The notes under the pieces: model-generated
Told to the model about the DNA's origin: nothing
Databases searched by the model: none
What the model saw: only the letters and a program-made list of their open reading frames with translations
NCBI GenBank assembly: GCA_029721435.1
Contig: CM056583.1
Coordinates: forward strand, 59,052,120-59,116,119
DNA: 64,000 bases
Source of the DNA: Gymnothorax reevesii
Lineage: Eukaryota > Chordata > Actinopteri > Anguilliformes > Muraenidae
Direction of reading: 5' to 3'
Program-made: the position numbers and the translations under genes
Shown: positions 36,404 through 50,000 of the stretch, piece by piece
Layout: each line of letters starts with the position of its first letter
Numbering within the stretch: position 1 is the first letter of the stretch

Positions 36404-36557
36404 TCATAGCTCTAAATGATGGGCTTCCTCTTTTAGGGGCTCGTCCGGCTGGGCTGGGGGCTCCTTCATGTTTGCGTACTCCACCTCTTGGGTAAGCTGC
36501 TCAAGTGGGGGTAGCCCCACCAGCAGGTTGCGCATGGCAATAGCAGTCATCAGGAAA
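36404..36557 (-). CDS. ggcx: ggcx exon 15 (last) with stop codon
   Basis: After the TTTTGCAG acceptor the exon completes a Gly codon and reads [20 protein letters not shown], then [20 protein letters not shown] and [10 protein letters not shown], stop TGA at 36406-36404. FLMT..I..RNL..G.P.LEQL.QEV.YAN matches the human C terminus. The last ~20 residues are acidic and fish-specific. Confidence 0.96.
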
Positions 36558-36732
36558 CTGCAAAAGAGCACAATAGACCGGGCAGGGTGAGGTATAGTGA
36601 ACAACACAGGGCCACACTGCTGTCAATACTATAAACAGCGTTTTCTCCGAGAAATAAGTTCCTGCATTAACCTGCAAGACTGGAACTCTCAGGAAAAGTT
36701 TGCACAGATGAAACCACATTCTCATGCGCAAG

Positions 36733-36783
<51 letters not shown>

Positions 36784-39568
36784 CAGTAAATACGCAAATA
36801 GACTGCTTGGAGAACAAAAATGTCAAGAGCATTTTCTGCAAGAAACTAGTAACTTGGATGCAAATCATATTTTCCACATTATTTCAAAGTTTTACATTGC
36901 TTTTTCTCAAAACTTAAAAAAAATGCACTTAGGTGCTTCAAGCAGTCGAAAGGTACACAGACACAAACACACACAGAGACAGTATGTACACATTCTATAC
37001 CTTGCCCAACACCAGTATTGACACTCTGGGTAAATATATGAACAAATATGGTGATTATTGCCTTTACTGATTATCCTCTTGATAATTCAAAATATATAAA
37101 AAAATATAACGCTTAATTGAACCAGCAATTGAAAGAAAAAGTAATCATGAAAAAAATATTTTCCTGAAAAACATGTAGGCAAAAATTATTGGATCCCCTT
37201 CATTTAATTTTCTCTTTGCTTAGATAACAGTGTGAAGTCTTCTCCTGTAGTGTGTAATGAGGTTGGAGAAGACATGGGGAGGGACCCCAGACCATTTCTC
37301 CTTGCAGAATCACTTCAGATCCAACAGGTTTTTTTATTAGGTTTAGGTCAGGGAACTTGGGAGCCCATGGCAAAACCTCGATTCTCTGGTTAGGAAACCA
37401 TTTTTGAATTGATTTCCATGGATTCTTGAGATCACTGTCCTCATAAAAGATCTAAACATGGTCTAGTTTGAACTGGTAATTGATGGAATCCGTGATACCA
37501 TGAGTCCTATCAGTTGTTTCAGGGTTGAGGGGCTGTTTTTCTTCCAAAAACAAAGATCCACCACCATACTTCAGAACAGGGATGGCAGGGATTTTCAGTC
37601 CAACTGAAAGATCCAGTGTCTTTTAACAAACTGGAGACACATGAGTTTGTTCTGTGATTACAGCTTTTTTCTGACAACCCACCCAAACATCATGCAGGTG
37701 AGCAGATGGTGCCGACTTTCTCACCCCAGGAGATGATTGTAATCCTTGGAGTTTCCTTTGCCATTTGTACCCCCCTCCTCACAGAACACAAATTCAAAAT
37801 ATGCACGTTCTTTTTAATTTCAATGTGGATCATCTTTAAATTCAGGGTCATATTTTTGTAAATAATTTGAAGAAAAGAGGATTAACAACAACCACTCTTT
37901 TTCATATGATTTTCAGCAATAATTTATCTACATTGTCAATATTACTGAATCGCTCAGTACACACACAGTATACACACAAATACATGCAGCGTGCATACTC
38001 AAACATTTTAGAAACAACACAGTACGCACCCTCGTCGGATCATGTAATATTTTTTGACACAGAATCGGTGCAGCCTCTGGATCAGGGGAGCTTCACGATG
38101 CTTCTTGACTTCTTCCATTCGCTGCTGTCGCTTTAAGAAGAGTCGCAGCACTGGGTCCGACACGTTGACCCCTGGATTCTTACCCTGAGCGGCATAAACC
38201 AGTGGCTCCAGCTCAGGTGGAACAGGCTCAGTCTCTGTGACAATGAGAGCAATGACATCACAACCTTAACGTCTGAAATACAGTGCAAGTGTTGCTATTT
38301 TTCGCCTCGATTTCAAATCCAACATCCGAATCCGCCCTTACATCAGAATTGCTGACACATTTTCGACAACTTCTTCAGTTCTGCTGGTCAGGTATGGATC
38401 GGACCTGGTGCACGTTTGTCTCACAGCCCTGATCAAGTGTTGTGATTTTTTTTGGCTCGATTTAGAGTCCAACATGGCTGCCCTGGCCTCTGATTGGCTG
38501 ACACATCATCTAACTCTCCAGATCCATTGGCCAGAATGGGATCAGATGAGATGTATTTATTCGTTTCAAGGCCCTGACCAAGTGATAACTAGATCAAAAA
38601 TCTTACTTTAATGTGTTCTATACATATGGGTCATAATTTCTCAGCCTTAGTAGAGAGGTTTCTCGAAAGATGTAAAAGCAGAGAGAGCACAGTGTTTCTA
38701 CTGCCGGCCTTAATGTTGACGACTGTGTTCCACCTCTCTGTTCCCAAATACACACCTCTCTCTCAGTCCAAGCCATAGGCCCATACCACTGCATCACAAG
38801 AATTTTATATGCATATTTTATGATGGCTCATTGCATCAAGATGTCCCCATGGTGCCATTTTTCAAATAGAGGTATGAGCCAAAGCTATGCTCAGTTCACC
38901 CTTAGCATTAGTGGATGAAATGAACAGCACACCTACCACACAAATTTTCAGTGGAGAACTTTATGCTACGTAGCAAACATATTGTATGATAAGTCTTGTT
39001 GCTACTCTGCGTTTGCCAAAACAGGGGAGGTTTTGCTGGAGATTGAATAAACAATTAAAAAAAATGCTTTGTGATCATACATTTTTTTATTATATGTAAT
39101 ACAGTCACATGTTTTTCTAATCTGCATTGTAGCCTTAGATTTTTTTAAATAATTTGCATTATGTTGATACAAATTTTTACAATCTGCATTACGGACAGGA
39201 TGTCTTTACAATGAGCAGCAGGGTCATGCATCTTTTTACAATCTGCATTAGAGTCATAAAAGTTTTTAAAATGTGCATTAGGGTCATGTGCATTTTTGGA
39301 AAACACATTGATGACATGCATGTTTTTAACAAAGTGCATTAAGGACATGGATACTCCTACAGCATGCATTTGGGACATGCATTTTTTTTTAAATGTGCAT
39401 CAAGGTCATGAATGTTCTTGCAGCCTGCATTGGGGCGTGTATTTTTTATTTTTTTTGCAATCTGCATTAGGCTCATACATTTTCAAAATATGCACGGGGA
39501 CTCAAATATGACAAACGTCCTGCAAATCTGTGATCAAGCTGCTTGCCTCACGTGGGTGTGTGAGGCAT

Positions 39569-39608
<40 letters not shown>

Positions 39609-40972
39609 CATAAGGACTGACCAGTGCCATTCCTGAGTCTCTCCTGCAGCTCCAAAAGTTTGGTGAAGTTCTTCTGCAGCGCCACATCTGTGGTGTTCAC
39701 ATAGATGTACATATAGCAGGACGGCTGGTCTGACACGGTGTACACTTTATGGTAGGCTCCAGCAGGTAGCTGCACACAGAAACATACACAAAGATATATG
39801 AATACCAAGAATTCATGCATCACCGCAAAATTTGGAGCTTGGAGAGAAAAGGCAGCAGACCGAGCTTTGTGCTTTTAAGGGGCTTCATAAATCTGATTTT
39901 GCATGATTTTTAAATAGTTAAGCACACCAAGACGGGCGCCGGGTGGATATAAACATCAAATCTAATATGATGAATCGTGAAACACTAGTTCCGTCCAAAT
40001 AACTCTTCGTTATTCCTCTGTATCTGCTGAGGAAGCACGCACTATTTTACTGTTATTGCCTTCATATGGTATTCATTTCCCACAGCAAACACAAGCGAGT
40101 GTCGTGTTTCTCTACAAACCTGTTCAAATGTCTCAGACGGCTCTTTATCAATATTACAAATCCCTATGGCAACCAACCAGTCTTCGGCCTAACAATCGAT
40201 GTGACAAAGACAGGATTACTATATCAGCCCACACCCCAGGAGCCCGATACCAAGCCAACTGTTCTGCTGAATGGCACCTCTCTCAACATCGTTTAAACAA
40301 GTACCTCGGATCCACAGTTACTGCAGGCAACACCACTGATGCAAAGTTGAACTGCAGAGTGAAAGCTACATTTGCTAACTTTTGCAAACAAAAGAAGCGA
40401 CTATGGAACAGATCTGGCTCAGGCCGAAATGCGAAGTCAACCTTGACATCGTTTGAAGAGCAGTGATCTACTCTTTATAGGTGAGGTGAACCCTGTGCAA
40501 GCATCAGGTGAACAGACTCTCGAAGTCTCAGTTGACACATCTCCGCACAGAAAGCCTTACGTTACTGACATAAGGAGTCCCCTTTGTCTACAAGTAGTTT
40601 TGAAATTATGAGCATTTCAATGCCACTGCACCACCTATAGACGAATTAACACCAAATTTTGTCGGCTTCAGCATTATACCCAATGAATTTTAAATTCTTG
40701 GTTTTGTGATGATTGGACATTGCATTTAGAAATAACACCCAATTATATCAATTGAGATTCCACCCACAAAGTGTATTGGTTCAGCATGGCTGCATTTTTT
40801 TCCAACTGGGTAACTTGAAGACATTGGTCTGAGGATGCAGTTTATAAAAATTTGCACAAATCAGACAAACCATCCAGGATGAGACGGATTTTGAAGGTTT
40901 AACAAAAAATTCAATATGGTACACTATTTTGATCCCATAGGCCTTTTTGTTCGGAGCAACGTAATACAGTTC

Positions 40973-41004
<32 letters not shown>

Positions 41005-44000
41005 TGACTCTGGGCTACACGGTCAAAGAATTACAGACCAAAATGTGTTCTGGCTTGCTTTAGTGTCACGATGTGGCAAACTGGGGAATTTTTTCGAGCC
41101 TGTGTGGTGGATGACCATCGCGACCTAGCAGCAATTTTTGTTTGCTCAAGCTTACACAGTTTTTGCTGGGCAAATACATTTAAAGCAGAAAAATAACACA
41201 CAATAACAACAAAAATCAGAGACCATGTTCACAAGGAGTCTTCAGTCAAAAAGCAGCTCTAATTTGGCCAATTTAGGAGTAACTCCTTAAAAAGAAAAAA
41301 AAAAAAAGTAAAAGTAGCTCCTTGACTGCAGAGTCGGTAAGAGTAGTTAAGGGGACTCCTAAGCTGCTGAGTGCAATTTACAAAAGCTCCTTATGGCTGC
41401 TGCCAGGAACCAGCTCCATCATCGGGTGAACATTGATGAAAATGTATTAATGCCATCGAGCTCCAAAAGCCCTATTGCCTCAGTTATGAGGGTATACTGG
41501 TGGTGGACAATTTAGATTGGGATGCCATTCCTTCACCAGCGAATAGAAACGATGCCATAATTCTGAACCTCAATGATTGAAAGCTCTTCCCTATTTGCCC
41601 AAATGAACAACGCAGTCCAACAAAAAGTCATGGAGACTGCAAGAGGAGAAACAAATTAAGCTTTTCATAAAATAAACAAGCACTAACGCTGCGGGTATGT
41701 CTCGCCCCGGCTGCCCCCGAAAACCTTAACCAAAAACTTTAACCTTGGTTTAAGTTTTTCTGGACAGACGCCGACGCCGCGGACGGAAAAAGCAGCGCCT
41801 ATGTCTCACAAATCCCCTTCAGGGCGAGACAAAAATGGAAAAAAATCTAACTGGATGGAAATGTTCGTCACAGTGTGCGAAACACTCACAACTTTTTACC
41901 ATAAGGTTTTAATGGTTCATATGGACTTTCACTGCAAAATAATAATAATTAGAAGAAATCTAACAATAAAAATTGATGCCTTCGCACCTTTGGTGCTTCA
42001 CCCCTAATTAGGACCCGAGCGATGAAGTCGCCAGGGGCCAACGGCTCCTGGCAACGAAGTTGCGAGGAACCTATTGTTTTTATAGAGATTATTATTATAC
42101 TTCCGCAGCTTTGCGACCCGTTTTGAGGCCTTTCCCGCGGTGCGAGCCGCAGCAAATTTGGCACAGACCTCAAGCCTGGAGTGACTGGGCGTGGGCGTGG
42201 TCAGGGGGCTCAATAGCGCCTCCAAACATAGGGCCGTTTTTGGCCATATTTCATCGGAGGTGCACGAAATTCTGTGACATCATAGGTCCCTTAAGTACGA
42301 TGTCATGAGATTTAAAAAAATTTTTTTTGCCCAACAGGAAGTCAGCCGTGGACCGTTTCCCGCGGAAATTTTCAATATACGATTGCAGTTTTGAGGCCTT
42401 TAGGATGTGCGAAAACCTACGAAACTTTGCACGTGTGTGAATCCCAATGCAATTTCATTTATATCACAGCTGGCCACGGGCGTGGCAGATCAGCTCTGTA
42501 GCGCCCCCTAATGCATTTTATAGTATTACAGATGGAGGATAGCTTGTAGGCGCATGATACGTGGCACATATGTTGTAAGGTACGATACTTGATTGTTGAG
42601 GGGGGTTGCAGGCATGGGCGGGGCAAATTGGCTGAATGGCGCCCCCTAGGCACTGCCAATAGTGTTTCAATGAAGCAGCCCCCGCGTACCGTTTCACTTA
42701 CAAGTATGAAAATCGCCAGTCACCTGTAGGGGGTCAAGACGTACAAAAAGGCCTCTTGGAGCGATATCGTAAAACCAACAGGAAGTCAGCCATCTTGAAT
42801 TTTATGGTCATGTTGGGGCAATTTGCAGATGTCGTATTTTAACGAACTCCTCCTAGACATTTAATGCGATCGACTTCAAATTCGGTCTGTGCCTTCATAA
42901 GACCTGTGAGAGCAAATGTTGCGCAAGACGTGTACTACAGTCTTAGGGCGTGGCCGTGAAGGCGTGGCAAACTTTGATGTTCGCCATAAGACATATGTTG
43001 TTATAACTCGGCCATACATAATCGTATCCGTAGATTTGATGTAACTTCCTACATATGATGACAGTCGCACCCGAAGATGTCTGTATGTCAATATTTGTTT
43101 GCAGACTGAGGCGAAACTTTCGTACACTGCAACCCATGCTGTGTTTTGAAGTCCGTCACTCTAAATTTTTCAATATATATAGACAGTAATAACATAATAA
43201 TATTTCCAAAAGTTTAGATTCAAATTCTACCAAACTTGGTAATAATGTTCCCTGTGTTGTGTTGATGAAGTGTACTAAACGACGTTTGATTCCCTCAAAC
43301 GGTTCATGAGATATGATGTAAAGATGACAGTGAGTGCTGCAGCAGCAGTCATTGTGTAATTTGAGCTGCTTGATCTCAGGGCAGGTAGGGGAGGGGGAGG
43401 GGTGTTTGGCATGTCAAAATGGTATCATAGCGACCTCCAGAAAATTTTTGCACTCCCCTCAGGAAACCACATTGTACGCAGTCCCGCAGTGCCCAATGGC
43501 TCTGAATGGACACCTGCACCCATCAAGATCTTGTCGCCACCCCAACGTGCACGAGGGGTGCGAGGGCCCTTTCAACGCTGCATGCAGCTTTAATTATTAT
43601 TATTATTATCATTATTATAAAAAACATCATGGGCCAAGCCAGTGGAACATTTTTCCACAACAATATTGCACAGTACTTTTAAACAAGTGAAGCGCCTGAA
43701 CAGTTCAACTTAAGCAGGTCGCCGCAATAGAGAGTGACATTACCTCAGGGGCCAACATGCTTTGCTGAGGTGCTGGACAGTCTAACACTGCACAAGCCTG
43801 CACTGCTTCTGCAATCACCATCAACGGTCTCATCGAACTGCTTAAAAGACTACTGCAGTACACAGTACAACCATACCAGATATTTGGGGGACGGGGCAGC
43901 ACACCAAAATGTACCCCAAAACAGCTGAGACAGCCCCATTCTCAATCAAAAACAAACACACCCTGCAAATACTGCATTTTTCGCTCTTGCATTTCTCCAG

Positions 44001-47000
44001 TACTCTAATATATGACCAAACCTATGCAGTGCTTTTTGTACCATCTGATTGCAACAGGGCCCCAGAGATAAAAATGCATGAGGCAGAAAAGAAGGTTTTA
44101 TAATTCATTGGTTTGTAGCCATGAAATCCTAAGTGAAAAAAAAATGCTCCAGGGTCTTTACTGTAGTTCGCTCACTCACTCTCCCAACTTGTGACGGCTC
44201 TTTCCGGCAGTTCTCTCAAGAAAAAGAGAAGCACATTTTCTTCATGAGTCACCTCAAGTTAAATAAAGGACTTGAAGAAATATTATCTCCTCTCTCTACA
44301 AACTGCACCTTGCCATAATTGGTACTTTTCAAAAGTGGATTAACCTCTCCAAACCTTTTGTTTTTTAATTTAGATTATTAAGCAGCCACACCCGTAAAAG
44401 TTCACGCTACTTCATCTCACTGGTCATTCCTAGATTTTAGATCACTGGAGTTCTGCAGTATGACACTAAATACAGAGGGAAAAGAATAAAGGAAGTTGTC
44501 ACACCATCAAGCAGAAAAATAACAACAGATGTGCGAATGAGGGAAAGGATCACATAGGTAGCTCTAAAGAGAACTGTACCTGCATCTTTTCTCCAGGCAG
44601 TAGGGTATAGTTGGTTTTCTCATCCACAATTTCAACGTTCACTTGACCCTGCAGCACCTGCACGCTGGTGTTACCCAGGTGAGGGCTCACAAAGTTCTCC
44701 AGGAGAAGGCCTAGAGAGCACACAATCCCAGCAGTGATCTTTTAATTCATCAGAAATAGTCTGATATACTGCACCTCTTATACACATACATAGTAAGTAT
44801 ATGTGTGCAGTATATCTCGGATCAATACTGCACATTCAAAAAGAGCTGGGATGGAGACACTACAGATTCAACTCCGTGTGCCAGAATTGTAGATTTTTCA
44901 TCACGTGTACATTCTCAGCTCTTATCTCAAGCAATTTTCACCATTATCTACATCATGTACTTTGATTTTATCATTTTGCATTCCAGCATGTCTCATATCC
45001 TCATTTTGTCTTTGTCCCAGACATTAAGGAGCTCACTGAATACATCATACCCATGTATAATTAGTTTTAAAAAAATCACGAGCAGAAACCTGGGAAGTCT
45101 GCAATGAAGACCACGTCAGTCTGGTTGTCGAGTGAACCCTCAATCTCCTGAAACTTAGTTCTCCATGGTGAGAGGTCCACAAGCAGAGGCATCAGCCACG
45201 GATTGGGCCGAAAGGGTGACCAGTCCGCAGTTACAATGTCGACACGGGGATCAAAGATCCTGCAGGTTTGAAATCACAAGTACTTTAAAAGCAAGCTATT
45301 GTTAAAACAGACAGGAAACAGAATTATCCAGAGAATACAAGCCGGATGCAAATTTAGATAGTACTTGCACCTGGATCCATTCGCACCACACTTGGTGGGA
45401 AATCAAGGTTCAGAGAGTAAAAATCATCCAGAGTATTCTGCTACAAACAATTATCATCATAATATTTCCTCCAGGAGAACTAATTACTGAAATCAGCAGT
45501 CTTAAGTCATGAACAAATAAAAGGCATGAGATGCGTCCGGTTACCCATACTCCCTATGTGCAGACAGAATTTGTTTTGATACCTGCACCTCAACTGTTAA
45601 AGTAGTCTCTCCCCAGCAAAAATTTAAAGACAAAACTTTACCTCTGAACTGGTGGCATTTATGTTTATTTTTCAAAAATAAGGCTAATTTGGCATTTCCG
45701 GTAATTTTATAAACTGTCCATTTCATGTCCTATTTTCTGCGTCCTGAAAACAGCTCGTCATCCCAGTGCCATTATGGGATAGCACAGTGCCCATCGGTCA
45801 CATACCCCCGAATTCAGCCGAATGTAATAGGGCATCCGGGTATCGTTTACATGCAGTGTGTTGCATACAGAGGTTTAGGACACATTACAAGGAACACATC
45901 CATATTTTCGCCTACTGTATAGTAAACGTGTATGGGTGTTCGGACACAGCCCTGGCCTTTGCTCTGCCCAATCCTGGCCACAAGATAATTTGTATGCAGC
46001 TGAGGATAGCAGGGTGGAGATATCAATTTTTTTCCTATGAGTTATGAAAAGCAAGTTCAATGTGTATGCTGGATGTGTCCTTTCACTTGTGTATACAGCC
46101 AATGCATCACCTCTGCTGGAAGCGCTCATTGATGGACACCCATATGTCAAAGAAGATCTGTGGCTCACTGATGTTGTAGTGGGCCAGGTTGTGGCACAGA
46201 CAGGTGGCGTACTGCTTTAGCATGTCTCCATGGTCCTTCCAGCGCCGGGTCTGTGTGAACACCTGAACAATAGCAAATACCAAAATTACAGCAATATTCA
46301 CGTACATATGCTACTATAGCTGCCTTGTTTAAAGGTTCTATATTAACCTTGTTCCACGGTTCTAGTGGTCAATAAAGGAATAAGCCCTGAGAAGCAGTGG
46401 GTTACAGAGATTTTATAAAGCCGGAGGGGCGTTCTAAGGCACGATGCGCAGCGGAGCTTCAAGGGGCTTATTGCTTTTGTAAAACGGTTACCCTACACAT
46501 AGCCCATTAAGTAAACGCACAAGAAAAATAATCAACTATTGGTAATAATGCAACAATAAAACTGAGAACTATTCATTCTTAAAACAAGCAAGATGGAGTG
46601 GATAGAATTGCTGGCAAGCATCACAGATTGCTTTTTCATCTACCGCCATTATGTCACATCAGGCCATTTGGGCTCGTTAATGTAGATATGAAAGCAGGCT
46701 ATTTGGAATGTCTCCTTCGGTCTCCTGAAGGCCCCGTTATATAATTTTACATTTGTTTCGGCTTTCAAGTTTCCTTGTTCTCAACTCGCGCCGATCGGCC
46801 AAATCATTACAACCAGCAGCGAGGATAGGTATCAAGATTGACTTTTGTCCTCCGCACCTGCGGGTGTCCAGGAAAATATGTTGAATTGTGCATTAGCTTG
46901 CTAGCTTGTCAACTAGCTAGCGTTCACTACAATGGATGTGGTTACCCTACACATAGCCCATAAAATAAACACACAACAAAAAACTATTTATCACTAATAC

Positions 47001-50000
47001 TGAAATAGCGAGCTAGTTAGCAATGTAGCGAGCAAACGAAAATGATATCAAACTCTGTAATGCAATAGCTAGCTAGGTAAATAGCCAACAGAAATGGCGA
47101 GCTAAAAGTCTTGAAACAAACGTAACATAAAGAGTAAGTTCAGCGCTAAGAAGTTGGCAGCGCACAGGGATATTTATTGCTGCGGCCTGCCTCAGAATGC
47201 AATGGGTTACAGTCATTTTATACCGGCATTGAACGCGGCTCAGACAATCACATTTAAGGATGGGAAGCACCCGTTTTATAATGTCCCATAATGTCTTCAT
47301 GCAGAACTATAACATTTATATTCCACAATGCCTTAATACAGCATTCTAATGGTACTACCCCGCATTGCCCTGAAAATTCCAATAGTTATGGTCACACTTT
47401 CCCATATAAAAATGTCTATAATCCTTATGTCATTTGATAGGGTTCAAATAAATATGATATTTAAGTCAATAAAATTTTGAAAATTGACAACATTTCTAGT
47501 ATCTTAGTTGTCGCCTTAACAATATTAGAGCTGGGATTAAATAATAAATACGAGTTCAAAGTGAGTACGTTCTGCTTCAGTTTGAGAGTTAACACATTTT
47601 TAAAGAGGTCCTCCTTTTTTATGGAACCAAAATTATTTGGACAATTGGATGCTCAGCTGTTCCACGACTAGGTGTGTTTTATTTCCTAATAAATCAATTT
47701 AAAAGTGAATACAAAAAAGGTGTGCAGTTGATTTCAAGAGTAACATTTTCATTTGGAATCTGTTGCCGAGGTGAGTTCAGGATCATAAAAAGGCCAGGAA
47801 GACCACAGATGCGCAACTGTGGTGGATGACTGAGGAAGTATTTCCCTGTTTCAGTAAAACTCCTTCACAACAGCTGCCCAACCAAGAACATTCTCTAGGA
47901 GATAGGTTTATTAGTGCCTAAGTCAGCAATGAAGAGAAGATTTCCCCCAGAGCAAATACAGAGGGTTAATTTTAACATATAAACTACTGGTTAAGCTCAA
48001 GAACAGGAAACTTGCAAAATAAAATAAAATAATAAAAAAAAAACTAAAAATGCCTGCATGGCTCCGGAGCAGCATCATATGGACAAACAAGACAAAAATC
48101 AACTTCAAGGTGAAAGATGGGACATTCAGGATATGGAGAGGGGAAGAAACTGCTCATGATATGAGGCATGAAACCTCATCTGTGAAGAGTGGTTATGCAC
48201 GGGCATGCATGGCTGCCAATTAAGATGGTTCCCTTGCATTTACTGGTGAGGAGACTGTTACCAAAAGCAGAATGGTGAATTCTGAATTGCAAAAGGCTAC
48301 ACCATATTCTGAGATTCAGTTAAATACATCAGAACTAATTGGAAAATGCTTTAAAGTGCAGATATATGGTGACCTCAGAGCACACAGCAAAAACAACCCA
48401 TGATTTTCTGAGGCAAAGAAGTGTAAAGTACAATAGACAATCATAGTCAATCATAATACTGAATCCAATTGAGCCCGTGTTTCATTTGCTGAAGGCAAAA
48501 TACCCCAACAACGGGACATAAACTGAAAAAAGCTGCAGTGAAGGCGGGGCAGAACGTCATCAGGGAATAAAACCAGTGTCTGGTGATGTCTGCAGGTTCC
48601 AGACCTCAGACAGTCATCAACTGCTAAGGGTCTGCCACCAAGTATTAATAATGGCAGTTGAATTATTGATTATGTCAGTTTGTAAAATCACTTTTAACTC
48701 CCTAATATTCAGGGGGCTATGCATAAAATGGGAGTATTCAAAAATGATTTGGACAGGATTTATGAAAACACTCTTAAATCTAATTTCAAATTCTGCACTT
48801 GAAGCACATCTTGATATCATCCTTTTCAAATCCACGATGGCGCCATAAAAAAATGAAAACAATGAAAATTGTGTCTCAGTCCAAATATTTATGGACCTAA
48901 CTTTATATTGCCATGTAGTTAATTTCAGTGTCTTCTCTAGGCTCTTTGCTTTTTGTGACGCACCCCGGGGTTGAGAAATCCAAAGTCTCCGGTCTTCCCA
49001 TCTCGGTAAGTGATTTTAACATGTTGATGCGTACGGGAGTGAACCATCATATCCCAGGAGTATCCGTACAGGCCATTGGTCCAGTTGTTGTAGCCCTGGC
49101 ACAGAGAGAAAAGAGCTGTTTATTTCAAAGACTGCGGTCCTAAAAGAGATGATTGCAAAAACAAGCCACCAATACAAACAGAAACCAAGCATTAAAACAA
49201 GATATTGCCAGTTCTCTTATACGTGCAATAAATGGAAAAAAAGAACATATATTATTACTCCACAACAACAGTAAGCCATTTGTCCCAAACATTTTGACAC
49301 CTCAGCATGCAGAGACTATAAACACAAACTCACAAAAGAGCAAAAATTTTTAGATCGTGAAACCAATAAGACAATAGAAATCTTAAAAAAAACCTGTAAG
49401 ACAATCATAAGACCAGAAACATTCGATTTGAGACAATGTACTTCACCCGCTCTTGAATTTGAATTGGGAGATTATAAATCTAAAATTTCGCTGCACACAG
49501 CCAAAACAAGAAAAAAAAATGTTGCAAACATTATGGAGGCTTCTTCTGTAGCTTGTTCTTACACTTTACACTCGAGGCTTCTTCTGAAGCTTGTTCTTAC
49601 ACCTTACACTTGAGACTTCCACTGTAGCTTGTTCTTATACTTTACACTTGAGCCTTCTACTGTAGCTTGTTCTTATACTTTATACATGAGGCTTATTCTG
49701 TAGCTTGTTCTTATACTTTACACATGAGGCTTCTTCTGAAGCTTGTTCTTACACTTTACACTCGAGGCTTCTTCTGAAGCTTGTTCTTACACCTTACACT
49801 TGAGACTTCCACTGTAGCTTGTTCTTATACTTTACACTTGAGCCTTCTACTGTAGCTTGTTCTTATACTTTACACATGAGGCTTCTTCTGTAGCTTGTTC
49901 TTATACTTTACACATGAGGCTTCTTCTGAAGCTTGTTCTTATACTTTACACTTGAGGCTTCTTCTGTAGCTTGTTCTTATACTTTACACATGAGGCTTCT

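Noticed and set aside
39145..39606. Opposed frames of 62-77 codons rich in Met/His
   Set aside because: They are translations of the 30-bp minisatellite and TG tract.
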